Source: Selenomonas sp. WCT3
GTDB taxonomy: Bacteria; Bacillota; Negativicutes; Selenomonadales; Selenomonadaceae
Assembly (NCBI GenBank): GCA_900100835.1
Contig: FNCM01000008.1
Span: 1 to 64,000, forward strand
Direction of reading: 5' to 3'
DNA: 64,000 bases
This document shows, one piece after another, positions 16,578 through 25,141 of the stretch. Within the stretch, counting starts at the first letter, position 1. Each line of letters opens with the position of its first letter. The notes under the pieces are model-generated. The model did not search any database and was not told the DNA's origin. It saw nothing but the letters and a program-made list of their open reading frames with translations. The position numbers were made by a program, and so were the translations under genes.

Positions 16578-17909
16578 ATGCGCTTATTTCGCTGGGGATA
16601 CCAGTTATCGCCATTTCAGATTATCATGCTGAGCTTCCTGTTGTTGATTGCATTGGGAACCTTTGCACTGATGCTGCCGATGGCAACAAAGAGCGGCCAG
16701 CCGGCTCCGTTTTTGACGGCGCTTTTCACCACCGTTTCGGCGGCTTGTGTGACCGGGCTGACCTTGGAAAACACGGCCCTGTATTGGTCGGGGGTTGGTC
16801 AGTTCATTATCCTGCTGCTCATTCAGATTGGCGGCCTTGGGGTCGTGACAATGGCTGTGGCGATTGTCATGGCGTCAGGCCGCCGCATTGATTTGATGCA
16901 GCGCAGTACGATGCAGGAAGCCATCGCGGCGCCGCAGTTGGGCGGTATTGTCCGTATTTTGCGCTTTATTTTGAAGTTTACGGTTTTTGTCGAGGGATTG
17001 GGAGCAGCGATCCTTCTCCCGGTTTTTGCCCGGGATTATGGATGGGCAGATGGTCTGTGGATGGCGTTTTTTCATTCTGTTTCGGCTTTTTGTAATGCGG
17101 GCTTTGACCTCATGGGAGAGCGTGGCGGCGGTTCGCTGATGGGCTATGCCGGAGACCCCTGGGTCAATATGACGATAATGGGGCTCATCATAGCGGGGGG
17201 CCTGGGGTTCATAACTTGGGCGGATCTTCATTGGAATGGACTGCGCTTTTCCCGTTATCGCCTGCAGACGAAGATTATTCTGCTGATGACAGCTGGTCTT
17301 ATTTTTATTCCAGCGATGCTGTTTTTCCTTTTGGAGTTTCAGGATTTCCAAGAAGAAATTCGTCTATTTCAGGCATTGTTTCAGTCGGTAACCGCCAGAA
17401 CGGCTGGGTTTAACACGGTGGATATCAATCTGCTCAGTGAATCGGGACGGCTCATGCTGGTGGTGCTGATGCTCATCGGTGGTGCTCCTGGGTCGACGGC
17501 GGGTGGTATCAAGGCTACGACCGCATTTGTGTTGCTGACCTCGGCTTTTGCTTCCTTGCGGCGCAAGCGGGATGTGACGTTTTTTTCCCGCCGCATTGCG
17601 GAAGAGACGAATCAGCAGGCCTTGACGATTTTTTTGATGTATTTGCTGCTCTTCGTGGGGAGCAGTTGGCTCATCAGCGTGTTGGATGGTTTTTCGATGG
17701 TGGATTGTATGGTGGAGACAGCTTCGGCCCTTGGCACTGTTGGGCTGTCCATCGGTTTGACGGAAAAACTATCGGCATTATCCCAGCTGATTTTGATTCT
17801 ACTGATGTATTTTGGGCGCGTAGGTGCGCTTACGATGATTTATGCGCTGAACAAGCGAAGTATTCCCGTTACGGGGCGTCTGCCCCAGGAGAAAATTACC
17901 GTCGGCTGA
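16578..17909 (+). CDS. ktrB: Potassium uptake channel subunit KtrB/TrkH
   Basis: Membrane subunit for K+ (or Na+-coupled K+) uptake. The 443-residue protein has repeated helix-P-loop-helix units with filter regions AACVTGLTL, AFCNAGFDL, ARTAGFNT and ALGTVGLS, and the conserved GAPGSTAGGIKATT segment near residue 305. The length fits Ktr-type rather than longer TrkH proteins. AAAGGGG precedes the ATG. The gating partner ktrA follows by 15 bp, which makes a standard KtrAB operon. Confidence 0.92.
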   Translation: MRLFRWGYQLSPFQIIMLSFLLLIALGTFALMLPMATKSGQPAPFLTALFTTVSAACVTGLTLENTALYWSGVGQFIILLLIQIGGLGVVTMAVAIVMASGRRIDLMQRSTMQEAIAAPQLGGIVRILRFILKFTVFVEGLGAAILLPVFARDYGWADGLWMAFFHSVSAFCNAGFDLMGERGGGSLMGYAGDPWVNMTIMGLIIAGGLGFITWADLHWNGLRFSRYRLQTKIILLMTAGLIFIPAMLFFLLEFQDFQEEIRLFQALFQSVTARTAGFNTVDINLLSESGRLMLVVLMLIGGAPGSTAGGIKATTAFVLLTSAFASLRRKRDVTFFSRRIAEETNQQALTIFLMYLLLFVGSSWLISVLDGFSMVDCMVETASALGTVGLSIGLTEKLSALSQLILILLMYFGRVGALTMIYALNKRSIPVTGRLPQEKITVG

Positions 17910-17924
17910 CGGCAGGAGGTTCTC

Positions 17925-18575
17925 ATGAAGAAGTCTGTATTACTGATTGGTCTAGGCCGTTATGGGCGGCATGTGGCCCAGGAACTTTATCAAATGAAGC
18001 ACGATATCCTGGCTGTGGATAAGGATGAGGAGCGCGTCAATATGGTTTTGCCCTATGTGACGAATGCTTTGATGGCTGACAGTACGAATAAAAGTTTTTT
18101 GGAATCCCTGGGAATCCGGGATTTTGATTTATGCATCGTGGCAATTGGCGATGATTTCCAGAGTTCGTTGGAGACAACCTCCTTACTCAAGGAATTGGGA
18201 GCGAAATATGTAGTCGCCCGTGCTTCCCGAGGCATTCATGAAAAATTCCTCTTGCGCAATGGTGCTGATGAGGCGGTTTACCCGGAAAAGCAGTTGGCAA
18301 AGTGGACAGCTATTCGCTTTGGTTATGACCATATTCTCGACTATTTCCGGTTAAGCGACCGCTATGCCGTTTACGAACTGCCGATTCCGGAGGAGTGGAA
18401 TGGCAAAACCTTGGGGGCGCTTCAGGTTCGCAAACATTATCATGTCAACGTTCTGGGAATCAAGAAAGCCGGTATTCTCGATGTAGAGATAACGGCTGAG
18501 ACCACAATGAACCAAGAAGATACAGTATTGGTAATCGGCAAGCGTAATGATTTGGAAAAATATTTCCATATTTAA
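17925..18575 (+). CDS. ktrA: Potassium uptake regulatory subunit KtrA/TrkA
   Basis: Cytosolic gating ring of the Ktr system. The N-terminal RCK domain has a nucleotide-binding GLGRYGRHVAQEL near residue 7 and an acidic strand end (AVDKDEERV); family members bind ATP/ADP or NAD(H). Residues 135-216 form a TrkA_C domain. Length 216 is usual. AGGAGG precedes the ATG by six bases. The stop overlaps an ATG of the following MATE gene. Confidence 0.92.
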   Translation: MKKSVLLIGLGRYGRHVAQELYQMKHDILAVDKDEERVNMVLPYVTNALMADSTNKSFLESLGIRDFDLCIVAIGDDFQSSLETTSLLKELGAKYVVARASRGIHEKFLLRNGADEAVYPEKQLAKWTAIRFGYDHILDYFRLSDRYAVYELPIPEEWNGKTLGALQVRKHYHVNVLGIKKAGILDVEITAETTMNQEDTVLVIGKRNDLEKYFHI

Positions 18576-18589
18576 TGAGATGGTGGCAG

Positions 18590-19942
18590 ATGGAAAAGAA
18601 TCTTACAACCGGCAGTGTAGTTCGCAATATTTTTGTCTTTGCCCTGCCGTTTTTCTTCTCGTATTTTTTGCAGACCCTCTACGGGATGGCAGACCTCTTC
18701 ATTATCGGTCAATTTGAAGGAGCGGCCAGTATAACGGCGGTTTCGGTGGGCAGTCAGGTCATGCACATGATTACGGTGATGCTGGTGGGGCTGGCCATGG
18801 GCACAACGGTAATGATTGCCCAGGCCGTTGGCGCGCGGAATAAGGCCAGCGTCAGGGCGTCGATTGGCAACACCATTACCCTGTTTTTGCTGGTGGCGGT
18901 GGTGCTGGCCGTGGTATTGGTCTTAGGCACGGAGTCCATCGCCCGCTGGATGTCGACGCCAGCGGAGGCAGTGCCGGGAACTTGCCAGTATCTATTTGTT
19001 TGCTTTTTGGGAATTCCTTTGATTACGGTGTATAATATCATCAGTGCCATATTTCGCGGTCTGGGAGATGCCAAATCCCCTATGTATTTTGTGGCAGTGG
19101 CCTGTGTGGGAAACATCCTGCTGGATTATCTCTTTATGGGATTTTGGCGGCTGGGGCCGGTGGGGGCAGCCTATGGCACCTTGATTGCCCAAGGTGTCAG
19201 TGTGGTGCTGGCCTTAGGTTATATCGCGCAGAAAAAAGCCATGGCGATTGCCTGGTCTGATTTGCGCCCCCGGCAAAAAGTCATGGGGCGGCTCCTGCGC
19301 ATCGGCGTTCCCATTTCCCTGCAGGATGGGTTCATCCAGATTGCCTTTCTGGTCATTACCATCATTGCGAATATGCGTGGGCTCACCGATGCCGCAGCGG
19401 TTGGCATTGTGGAAAAATTCATCAGCTTTGTCTTTCTGGTGCCGTCCTCCATGCTGGCCACGGTTTCAGCGCTGGGGGCGCAGAATATCGGAGCAGGCAA
19501 GATGGTTCGTGCCCGCAAGACCCTTTGGTATGCCCTGGACAGTTGCCTTATCTTTGGGGTAGTGGTTTCCCTCTTGACCCAGTTCACAGCGGATAGAATC
19601 GTTGGCATTTTTACCCAGGAGCCTGCTGTTATTGTGGCTGGAGCTTTGTATTTGCAAGGGTATATCTTTGACTGTATCTTTGCCGGGATACATTTTTCCT
19701 TTAGTGGTTTTTTCTGCGCTCTGGGACGGTCAGAGTTTTCCTTCCTGCATAATCTCATTGCCATCGTTACCGCCCGGATACCTTTGGTTTGGCTGGCTTC
19801 CAACTGGTATCCCGATACCCTTTTCCCCATGGGGCTGGCCACTTGTGCCGGTTCGGTGGTATCGGTGGTCATCTGCCTGTTTTTCTTCTGGCGGCTAAAG
19901 GGCTGGGGAACCAAGCGTCATGCGTTTTCGTCATTAAAATAA
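18590..19942 (+). CDS. MATE-family efflux transporter
   Basis: About 450 residues with twelve predicted helices in two related halves. The N-terminal MATE pattern is clear (LPFFFSYFLQTLYGMADLFIIGQF, then MGTTVMIAQAVGA near residue 75), with a second-half equivalent (IGVPISLQDGFIQIAF, ALGAQNIGAGK). Members export cationic drugs or metabolites with Na+ or H+. The ATG at 18590 gives the usual MEKNLTTGSV start with GGTGG upstream; the ATG at 18575 overlaps the ktrA stop. It may be read with ktrBA, though the functional link is unclear. Confidence 0.88.
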   Translation: MEKNLTTGSVVRNIFVFALPFFFSYFLQTLYGMADLFIIGQFEGAASITAVSVGSQVMHMITVMLVGLAMGTTVMIAQAVGARNKASVRASIGNTITLFLLVAVVLAVVLVLGTESIARWMSTPAEAVPGTCQYLFVCFLGIPLITVYNIISAIFRGLGDAKSPMYFVAVACVGNILLDYLFMGFWRLGPVGAAYGTLIAQGVSVVLALGYIAQKKAMAIAWSDLRPRQKVMGRLLRIGVPISLQDGFIQIAFLVITIIANMRGLTDAAAVGIVEKFISFVFLVPSSMLATVSALGAQNIGAGKMVRARKTLWYALDSCLIFGVVVSLLTQFTADRIVGIFTQEPAVIVAGALYLQGYIFDCIFAGIHFSFSGFFCALGRSEFSFLHNLIAIVTARIPLVWLASNWYPDTLFPMGLATCAGSVVSVVICLFFFWRLKGWGTKRHAFSSLK

Positions 19943-19960
19943 TAGATATAGGGGATAGAA

Positions 19961-20374
19961 ATGGTTAGAGAAATTGTAAAAGACGTGTTTTTCTTACAGC
20001 AAAAATCGGTTAAGGCAACAAAAGCAGATATTGCCGTGGCCCAAGACCTCCTGGATACATTAGCCGCACATCGCGAAGGCTGTGTCGGCTTAGCGGCCAA
20101 TATGATTGGCGAAGCCAAATGCATTATTGCCGTAAACCTGGGCGATAGGGACGTTGCGTTGTTAAATCCCGAGATTGTGAAGCATTCGGCTAAGTCCTAC
20201 AAGACGACAGAGGGCTGTTTGTCGTTAACTGGGGAGCGGGAAACGGAGCGGTTTGAGACGATTGAAGTTAAATACCGGGATATGAACTTTGCCAAGCAGA
20301 AAGCAAAATTTAGCGGCTTTACGGCCCAGATTATCCAGCATGAAATCGACCATTGCCAGGGGATTTTGATTTAA
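19961..20374 (+). CDS. Peptide deformylase-like protein
   Basis: A 137-residue protein with the three deformylase motifs: CVGLAANMIG near residue 41, EGCLSL near 86 and HEIDH near 126. The metal ligands (Cys and both His) and the catalytic Glu are kept, but the first motif has Met where the catalytic Gln of GLAAxQ is expected. Such variants are common as second deformylase-like genes in Firmicutes; activity on formyl-methionine is uncertain. It is shorter than true Def by about 20 residues at the C-terminus. It lies 18 bp after the MATE gene. Confidence 0.8.
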   Translation: MVREIVKDVFFLQQKSVKATKADIAVAQDLLDTLAAHREGCVGLAANMIGEAKCIIAVNLGDRDVALLNPEIVKHSAKSYKTTEGCLSLTGERETERFETIEVKYRDMNFAKQKAKFSGFTAQIIQHEIDHCQGILI

Positions 20375-20465
20375 CCGGCAGGGGCAACTCTAGCAAAAAT
20401 AGCTAAGTGGGAGTAGAAGCTTCGGATAAAGACGGCAGCATCGATAAAAGAAGGGAAGTAGACAT

Positions 20466-21149
20466 ATGAAAGCAATGGTACTTAGCAGTGGTGGCGTGGA
20501 TTCCACGACGGCCTTGGGGCTGGCAATAAAAAAATATGGCCGGGAAAATGTGATAGCTTTGTCCCTGTCCTATGGGCAGAAGCACGAGAAGGAAATCGAA
20601 GCCGCTAAAGCCGTGGCGGCGCATTATGGCATTGAGCAGCTCTTTTTGGACCTCAGCAAGATTTTCCAGTATAGCAATTGCTCGCTCTTAAAGCAGTCGG
20701 ATGAAGAAATCCCGGAAGAGAGCTACGCCGAACAAATCAAGGAGACAAAGGGGGAGACACCGGTCAGCACTTATGTGCCTTTCCGCAACGGCCTGTTCCT
20801 GTCAACGGCGGCCAGCATTGCCCTTAGCAAGGGCTGCAGCATCATTTATTATGGTGCCCATGCTGATGATGCAGCTGGTTTTGCATATCCTGATTGTTCG
20901 CCGGTATTTAACGATGCCATGAATCAGGCAATCTGGGAAGGCTCGGGCCATCAGCTGAAAATCGAAGCGCCCTTTGTGAACATCAACAAGGCCGAAGTGG
21001 TAAAAATCGGCCTGGAACTCGGCGTTCCCTATGAGCTGACCTGGTCCTGCTACGAGGGCGGCGAAAAGCCCTGCGGCAAATGCGGCACCTGCATCGACCG
21101 CGCCGCCGCATTCCACGCCAACGGCGTCGAAGATCCAGCTAATTGCTGA
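20466..21149 (+). CDS. queC: 7-cyano-7-deazaguanine synthase QueC
   Basis: Makes preQ0 from 7-carboxy-7-deazaguanine, ammonia and ATP, a step to queuosine in tRNA. Evidence is the PP-loop SSGGVDSTT near residue 7, the SLSYGQKHEKE segment, VPFRNGLFLS, and the C-terminal zinc site C-x8-CGKCGTC near 196-207. Length 227 is normal. No other que gene and no convincing preQ1 riboswitch is seen next to it. Confidence 0.95.
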   Translation: MKAMVLSSGGVDSTTALGLAIKKYGRENVIALSLSYGQKHEKEIEAAKAVAAHYGIEQLFLDLSKIFQYSNCSLLKQSDEEIPEESYAEQIKETKGETPVSTYVPFRNGLFLSTAASIALSKGCSIIYYGAHADDAAGFAYPDCSPVFNDAMNQAIWEGSGHQLKIEAPFVNINKAEVVKIGLELGVPYELTWSCYEGGEKPCGKCGTCIDRAAAFHANGVEDPANC

Positions 21150-21158
21150 GGGCACAGT

Positions 21159-21195
21159 TTGACATGTCAAACAGGAAAAAGTCTTGACAGGTCAA
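21159..21195. repeat. Two TTGAC-N2-GTCAA palindromes
   Basis: Copies at 21159-21170 and 21184-21195 in the queC/OFA-transporter gap. The second overlaps a possible -35 box. They belong to a family dispersed across the window. Confidence 0.8.
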
Positions 21196-21213
21196 TTAGC
21201 TACCTGCTAAACT
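21184..21213 (+). promoter_or_regulatory. Possible promoter for the OFA-type transporter
   Basis: TTGACA at 21184-21189, 18-base spacer, TAAACT at 21208-21213. The -35 lies inside a TTGAC palindrome, so a regulator binding it would block transcription. About 175 bases of leader would follow. Confidence 0.4.
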
Positions 21214-21306
21214 GAGCGTAACAAGTAAATATAGCCGTGCAGGACTGACGGATTCGTGGAATTGACCACATGTACTGCAGGGCTTTTAACGCCGACCGTC
21301 TGGGCA

Positions 21307-21349
21307 GAGATTATGCTCAGGCGGTTTTCTGTCGGTTGAGCATAATCTC
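21307..21349 (+). promoter_or_regulatory. Large leader hairpin before the OFA-type transporter
   Basis: Perfect 13-bp inverted repeat (21307-21319 with 21337-21349) with a 17-base loop, ending 25 bases before the ribosome site. No long T-run follows, so it may be an mRNA structure or an operator rather than a terminator. Confidence 0.5.
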
Positions 21350-21387
21350 CTTTGGATTGCTGCCTGGCAGCAGAAAGGATGGTTCTC

Positions 21388-22599
21388 ATGCGAAATCGTT
21401 GGCTCATTGCGTTAGCAGCCGTTGGTATTCATATTTCCATCGGCAGTGTCTATGCCTGGAGTGTTCTTACTCGTCCTATTATTGAGGCGATGGGATTTAC
21501 CCTTTCGGAAACGACCTGGACCTTTTCCCTGGCGATTCTGTTCCTGGGAATGTCGGCAGGGCTCTTGGGGCGATTCGTGGAAAAGTATGGCCCGAAAAAA
21601 AGCGGACTGATATCCATGCTGTTATTTTGCACGGGCATGTTTGGTACAGCGCTGGCCTTGCACCTGCATAATTTGGCGCTATTATACCTTTTCTACGGGG
21701 GCATTGGCGGTATTGGCCTTGGCGTCGGCTACATCACGCCGGTATCGACGCTGGTAAAGTATTTCCCAAATCATCGCGGCTTTGCGACAGGTCTTGCCAT
21801 CATGGGCTTTGGCTTTGCCGCGCTGGTAGCCGGGCCTGTCATGCAGTTTTTGACGGCTCGCGTTGGTCTTGTCAATAATTTCCTGATTTTGGGGGCAGTC
21901 TATATGGTGGTAATGGGGGCATCGGCCCTTTATCTGAAACCGCCGATGCAAAAAGATGACACGGTGGCAGTTACCCGGTGTCAGCATGGTGTTACAGCGG
22001 CTGAGGCCATCAAGACCTGGCAGTTTGGTGCGCTTTGGTGGGTGTTCTTTGTCAATATCACCTGTGGTATCGGCCTGTTGGCGGTGGCTTCGCCCATGGC
22101 CCAGCACGTCGTTGGCATGGATGCCGCGCAGGCCGCATCGATGGTCGGTATCATCGGCCTCTTAAATGGCGGTGGCCGCATCCTTTGGTCGACGCTGTCG
22201 GATTATCTGGGCCGTGGGCTTACCTACATGGTATTTTTCGCCCTCGAAGTCGGCGCGTTTTATCTGCTGGCTGGTACTAAGGATGCCATGCTGTTCCAGC
22301 TACTGGTGTTTTTGATCATCAGCTGCTATGGCGGCGGCTTTTCGTGCATGCCGGCTTATCTTTCCGACATCTTCGGCACTCGGGAACTCAGTGCGATTCA
22401 TGGCCGCGTGCTGACGGCCTGGGGCGTTGCTGGTGTCGTCGGGCCGACCATCGTCTCGTGGTTTTGGGAGCACACCCATAGCTATACGACGACGCTGACC
22501 TTCTTTGCGGGCTGCTTCGTGCTTAATTTCCTGATTGCAACGGTGCTCAAGCTGCATGGCAGCCGCCGGTCCAGCCTCGTCAAGACGGCAAATACTTAA
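21388..22599 (+). CDS. OFA-family MFS transporter (oxalate/formate antiporter type)
   Basis: A 403-residue, twelve-helix major facilitator of the OFA family, seen in SIGSVYAWSVLTRPI near residue 14, the conserved GGIGGIGLGVGYITPVSTLVKYFP segment near 100, and RGFATGLAIMGFG. Members exchange organic acids such as oxalate/formate or pyruvate-like monocarboxylates. The substrate is not predictable here. The ATG at 21388 follows AAAGG by nine bases; earlier in-frame starts have no better site. Confidence 0.88.
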   Translation: MRNRWLIALAAVGIHISIGSVYAWSVLTRPIIEAMGFTLSETTWTFSLAILFLGMSAGLLGRFVEKYGPKKSGLISMLLFCTGMFGTALALHLHNLALLYLFYGGIGGIGLGVGYITPVSTLVKYFPNHRGFATGLAIMGFGFAALVAGPVMQFLTARVGLVNNFLILGAVYMVVMGASALYLKPPMQKDDTVAVTRCQHGVTAAEAIKTWQFGALWWVFFVNITCGIGLLAVASPMAQHVVGMDAAQAASMVGIIGLLNGGGRILWSTLSDYLGRGLTYMVFFALEVGAFYLLAGTKDAMLFQLLVFLIISCYGGGFSCMPAYLSDIFGTRELSAIHGRVLTAWGVAGVVGPTIVSWFWEHTHSYTTTLTFFAGCFVLNFLIATVLKLHGSRRSSLVKTANT

Positions 22600-22638
22600 C
22601 CGAATATCGTCAGCCTCCCTTGGCAGGACTTTTCCGTT

Positions 22639-22660
22639 TATACGCGAATACTAGCGTATA
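22639..22660. promoter_or_regulatory. Candidate operator, TATACGC-N8-GCGTATA
   Basis: Perfect seven-base inverted repeat just upstream of the nitroreductase gene, a spacing suited to a dimeric repressor. No regulator gene is adjacent. Confidence 0.45.
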
Positions 22661-22696
22661 GTGAGGAGAATTATGCATGACAAGGGAGGTTTTTCT

Positions 22697-23269
22697 ATGG
22701 GAATCTTGGAGTCCATCGGCAAGCGCCGCACCTATTATCAGATCAATAAGGAGTTGCCGGTGGCAGCAGAGAAGATCCGCGAAGTGGTGGAGCAGTCAAC
22801 GGAGCTTACTCCCGATGCCTTCAACATGAAGTCGGCCCGCGTCGTATTGGTGCTGGGGGCGAAGCAGGATGCGCTTTGGGATGCCGTCTACGATGCATTT
22901 GGTGGCAAGGTGGCACGGGAGAAAATTGACGGATTCAAGGCCGGCGCAGGCACCGTACTCTATTTTTATGACGAGGAAGTTATCAAGAGCCTGCAGAGCC
23001 AGTTTCCCATGTATGCGGAAAACTTCCCGATTTGGGCCCAGCAGGCAAATGGCATGCTGCAGTTTGCCATTTGGACGGCTCTGCGCGACTTGGATGTGGG
23101 AGCCAATATCCAGCACTACAATCCAGTCATCGATAAGACGGTGCAGGATTTGTTTGACCTGCCCGCATCCTGGAAACTCATTGCCCAGATGCCCTTTGGC
23201 GGCATCGTGGCTGAGCCGGAGGCCAAAGAGAAAGAAGATATCGCGGTTCGTGTCAAAGTACAGGCCTAA
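22697..23269 (+). CDS. Nitroreductase-family FMN oxidoreductase
   Basis: A 190-residue protein of the flavin nitroreductase superfamily, of the subgroup starting with LESIGKRRTYYQINKELPV and with SARVVLVLGAKQDALWDAV. Family members reduce nitro groups or quinones with NAD(P)H and FMN. The ATG at 22697 is preceded by GGGAGG and is preferred over an ATG 36 bases upstream. The next gene is a flavoprotein-rubredoxin, and together they suggest a redox or oxidative/nitrosative stress role. Confidence 0.85.
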   Translation: MGILESIGKRRTYYQINKELPVAAEKIREVVEQSTELTPDAFNMKSARVVLVLGAKQDALWDAVYDAFGGKVAREKIDGFKAGAGTVLYFYDEEVIKSLQSQFPMYAENFPIWAQQANGMLQFAIWTALRDLDVGANIQHYNPVIDKTVQDLFDLPASWKLIAQMPFGGIVAEPEAKEKEDIAVRVKVQA

Positions 23270-23295
23270 TAGCCAGCAAGGAAGAGGGAATAAAA

Positions 23296-23910
23296 ATGAG
23301 CAATCCCATGTTTAATATTTCTTATGGGTTATACGTGTTGACGGCTAATGACGGGCAGAAGGACAACGGCTGCATCATCAACACGGTGACCCAAGTTACC
23401 TCAGACCCCAATCAGATAACTATTGCGGTAAACAAGGGAAACTACACCCACGATATTATCCTGGACACGAAGGCCTTTACCGTGTCCGTGATAAGTGAAG
23501 CGGCGGATTTTGAACTGTTCAAGCATTTTGGCTTCCGCTCTGGCCGCGACGTGGATAAGTTTGCAGATTTCCCTGCCATAGAGTGCACGTCGAATGGTAC
23601 CCTGGCGGTGACAAAGGGCACCAACGCGTATATTGCCGGACGGGTTACCAAGACTTGGGATGTGGGAACCCACACGGTATTTCTAGCAGACGTGGTAGAG
23701 CTTAAGACGTTAACGGACGTAAAATCTGCCACCTACAGCTACTATCAGGAACACATCAAACCCCGCACGCCGGCACCGAGTACCAAGGGGAAGGCCGTCT
23801 GGCGCTGTACGGTATGCGGCTATATATACGAGGGCGAGGAACTGCCGGAAGACTTTGTTTGCCCCCTCTGCAAACACGGGGCGGCGGATTTTGAGAAGGT
23901 CGTCAGCTAA
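23296..23910 (+). CDS. Flavin reductase-rubredoxin fusion (high-molecular-weight rubredoxin type)
   Basis: Residues 1-150 form an FMN-binding flavin reductase-like domain (ISYGLYVLTANDG, NGCIINTVTQVTSDP, NYTHDII). Residues 163-204 form a rubredoxin with two iron-binding pairs, CTVCGY and CPLCKHG. This is the layout of Hrb from acetogens, which passes electrons from NAD(P)H to flavodiiron proteins that remove oxygen or nitric oxide. Length 204. No flavodiiron gene is in the window. Confidence 0.9.
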   Translation: MSNPMFNISYGLYVLTANDGQKDNGCIINTVTQVTSDPNQITIAVNKGNYTHDIILDTKAFTVSVISEAADFELFKHFGFRSGRDVDKFADFPAIECTSNGTLAVTKGTNAYIAGRVTKTWDVGTHTVFLADVVELKTLTDVKSATYSYYQEHIKPRTPAPSTKGKAVWRCTVCGYIYEGEELPEDFVCPLCKHGAADFEKVVS

Positions 23911-23939
23911 CCATCAGGTATTGGGCCTCCTATATTTTT

Positions 23940-24026
23940 CATCCTGAAGTAATGGAAGCAATGGACGAGATGATTCGGCGCATCAAAGCCCTGGGTGTTT
24001 CGATAATCTTACGGAACGTAAATTGA
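23940..24026 (+). pseudogene. Possible gene remnant before cbiM
   Basis: A short open stretch reading HPEVMEAMDEMIRRIKALGVSIIL then a stop, with protein-like character but no start signal and no complete domain. It could be the tail of a deleted gene or chance. The family is not recognised. Confidence 0.25.
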
Positions 24027-24043
24027 ATAAATAGGAAGTTTAT

Positions 24044-24055
24044 CCCCCTAGGGGG
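24044..24055. promoter_or_regulatory. cbiM: CCCCCTAGGGGG palindrome, candidate metal-sensor operator
   Basis: Perfect 12-bp palindrome 78 bases before cbiM. G-tract palindromes of this kind are bound by CsoR/RcnR-family nickel, cobalt or copper sensors. An AT-rich hairpin with a short T-run (24081-24110) follows and could be an attenuator. No regulator gene is adjacent. Confidence 0.5.
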
Positions 24056-24133
24056 CTTACGACACCTTTTATCAGGTATTAGAATAAAAGGGTATTCATT
24101 TATTCTTTTTCTTGATAAAAGGAGTTGAGGAAG

Positions 24134-25141
24134 ATGCATATTCCAGAGAATTATCTCAGTCCGTCGACTTGTGCTGTTATGACGGCGGCGATGCTGCCGG
24201 TTTGGTTCATGGCCGTTCAGAAGGTGAAAAAAGAACTGCCGAAGGAAAAAATGCCACTGTTGGGAATTGGCGCTGCCTTTTCGTTTTTGGGCATGATGTT
24301 CAATATCCCGCTGCCAGGAGGAACTACGGGACATGCTGTAGGGGCTACGCTGCTGGCTATCATGTTTGGCCCATGGTCAGCTTGTCTGGCTGTCAGCGTG
24401 GCCCTGTTCGTTCAGGCGCTTTTCTTCGGGGATGGAGGAATTCTGGCCTTTGGGGCGAACTGTTTCAATATGGCATTTGTGATGCCCTTTGTGGGCTGGG
24501 GATTGTTCCGCAAGCTTCGGGCTATGATGCCGCAGCATGAACTATTGGCCGCTGGCCTCAGCGGCTACGTGGGCATCAATATGGCTGCTTTGGTGGCGGC
24601 TATTGAGTTTGGCGTTCAGCCCCTCTTGTTTACCGACGCTGCAGGACAGGCCCTCTACTGCCCGTATCCGCTGTCCATTTCCATTCCGGCTATGATGGCT
24701 GGCCATTTGACCTTGTTTGGTTTGGCGGAGGCTGTGTTTACGGCAGCGATACTTGGGTATCTGAAAAAGGCAGCACCTTCCATGCTGGAGGCGCAGAACT
24801 CCTATGCGGGTTCGACGGTTTACGGTCTGCTGGCGCTGTTGATTGTCGGTACGCCGTTGGGCCTTTTAGCGGCAGGTACTGCCTGGGGCGAATGGGACCC
24901 AGAAGAACTGGCGGAGCAGGATTTCCTCGGAACGGAACTTGGTTATACACCAGCGGGCATGGAAGATGGATTTTCCTTTGAGGCTTTATTCCCGGATTAC
25001 ACCATTGCCGGGATGCCGGAGTCCTTTGGTTATATCCTGTCGGCTGTCATTGGCACGGCGCTTTTGATTGTAGCATTTAAGATTTTGGCAACTTTTTTCC
25101 GTCACCATACCGATTATGATACGTCGGTTCAGGGAAATTGA
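24134..25141 (+). CDS. cbiM: Cobalt/nickel ECF transporter substrate-binding subunit CbiM
   Basis: Membrane S-component for Co2+ or Ni2+. The ATG at 24134 gives the N-terminus MHIPENYL; family knowledge is that the free Met-His start forms the metal site, which fixes this start over an upstream TTG. Seven or so hydrophobic helices follow, with GHAVGATLLAIMFGPW and ALFFGDGGILAFGANCFNM near residues 60-110 as in CbiM/NikM. Residues 230-335 hold the extra periplasmic loop and final helix usually supplied by CbiN (PDGLE-type), so this is an M-N fusion. GGAG precedes the ATG. Confidence 0.92.
   Translation: MHIPENYLSPSTCAVMTAAMLPVWFMAVQKVKKELPKEKMPLLGIGAAFSFLGMMFNIPLPGGTTGHAVGATLLAIMFGPWSACLAVSVALFVQALFFGDGGILAFGANCFNMAFVMPFVGWGLFRKLRAMMPQHELLAAGLSGYVGINMAALVAAIEFGVQPLLFTDAAGQALYCPYPLSISIPAMMAGHLTLFGLAEAVFTAAILGYLKKAAPSMLEAQNSYAGSTVYGLLALLIVGTPLGLLAAGTAWGEWDPEELAEQDFLGTELGYTPAGMEDGFSFEALFPDYTIAGMPESFGYILSAVIGTALLIVAFKILATFFRHHTDYDTSVQGN

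Noticed and set aside
20375..20465. preQ1 riboswitch before queC
   Set aside because: A short CTCTAGC...TAGC segment looked similar at first, but the pseudoknot stems and the A-rich tail of preQ1-I do not fit.
23911..24133. Cobalamin or NiCo riboswitch before cbiM
   Set aside because: The leader is too short for a cobalamin riboswitch and lacks its conserved boxes; the NiCo consensus was not found either.
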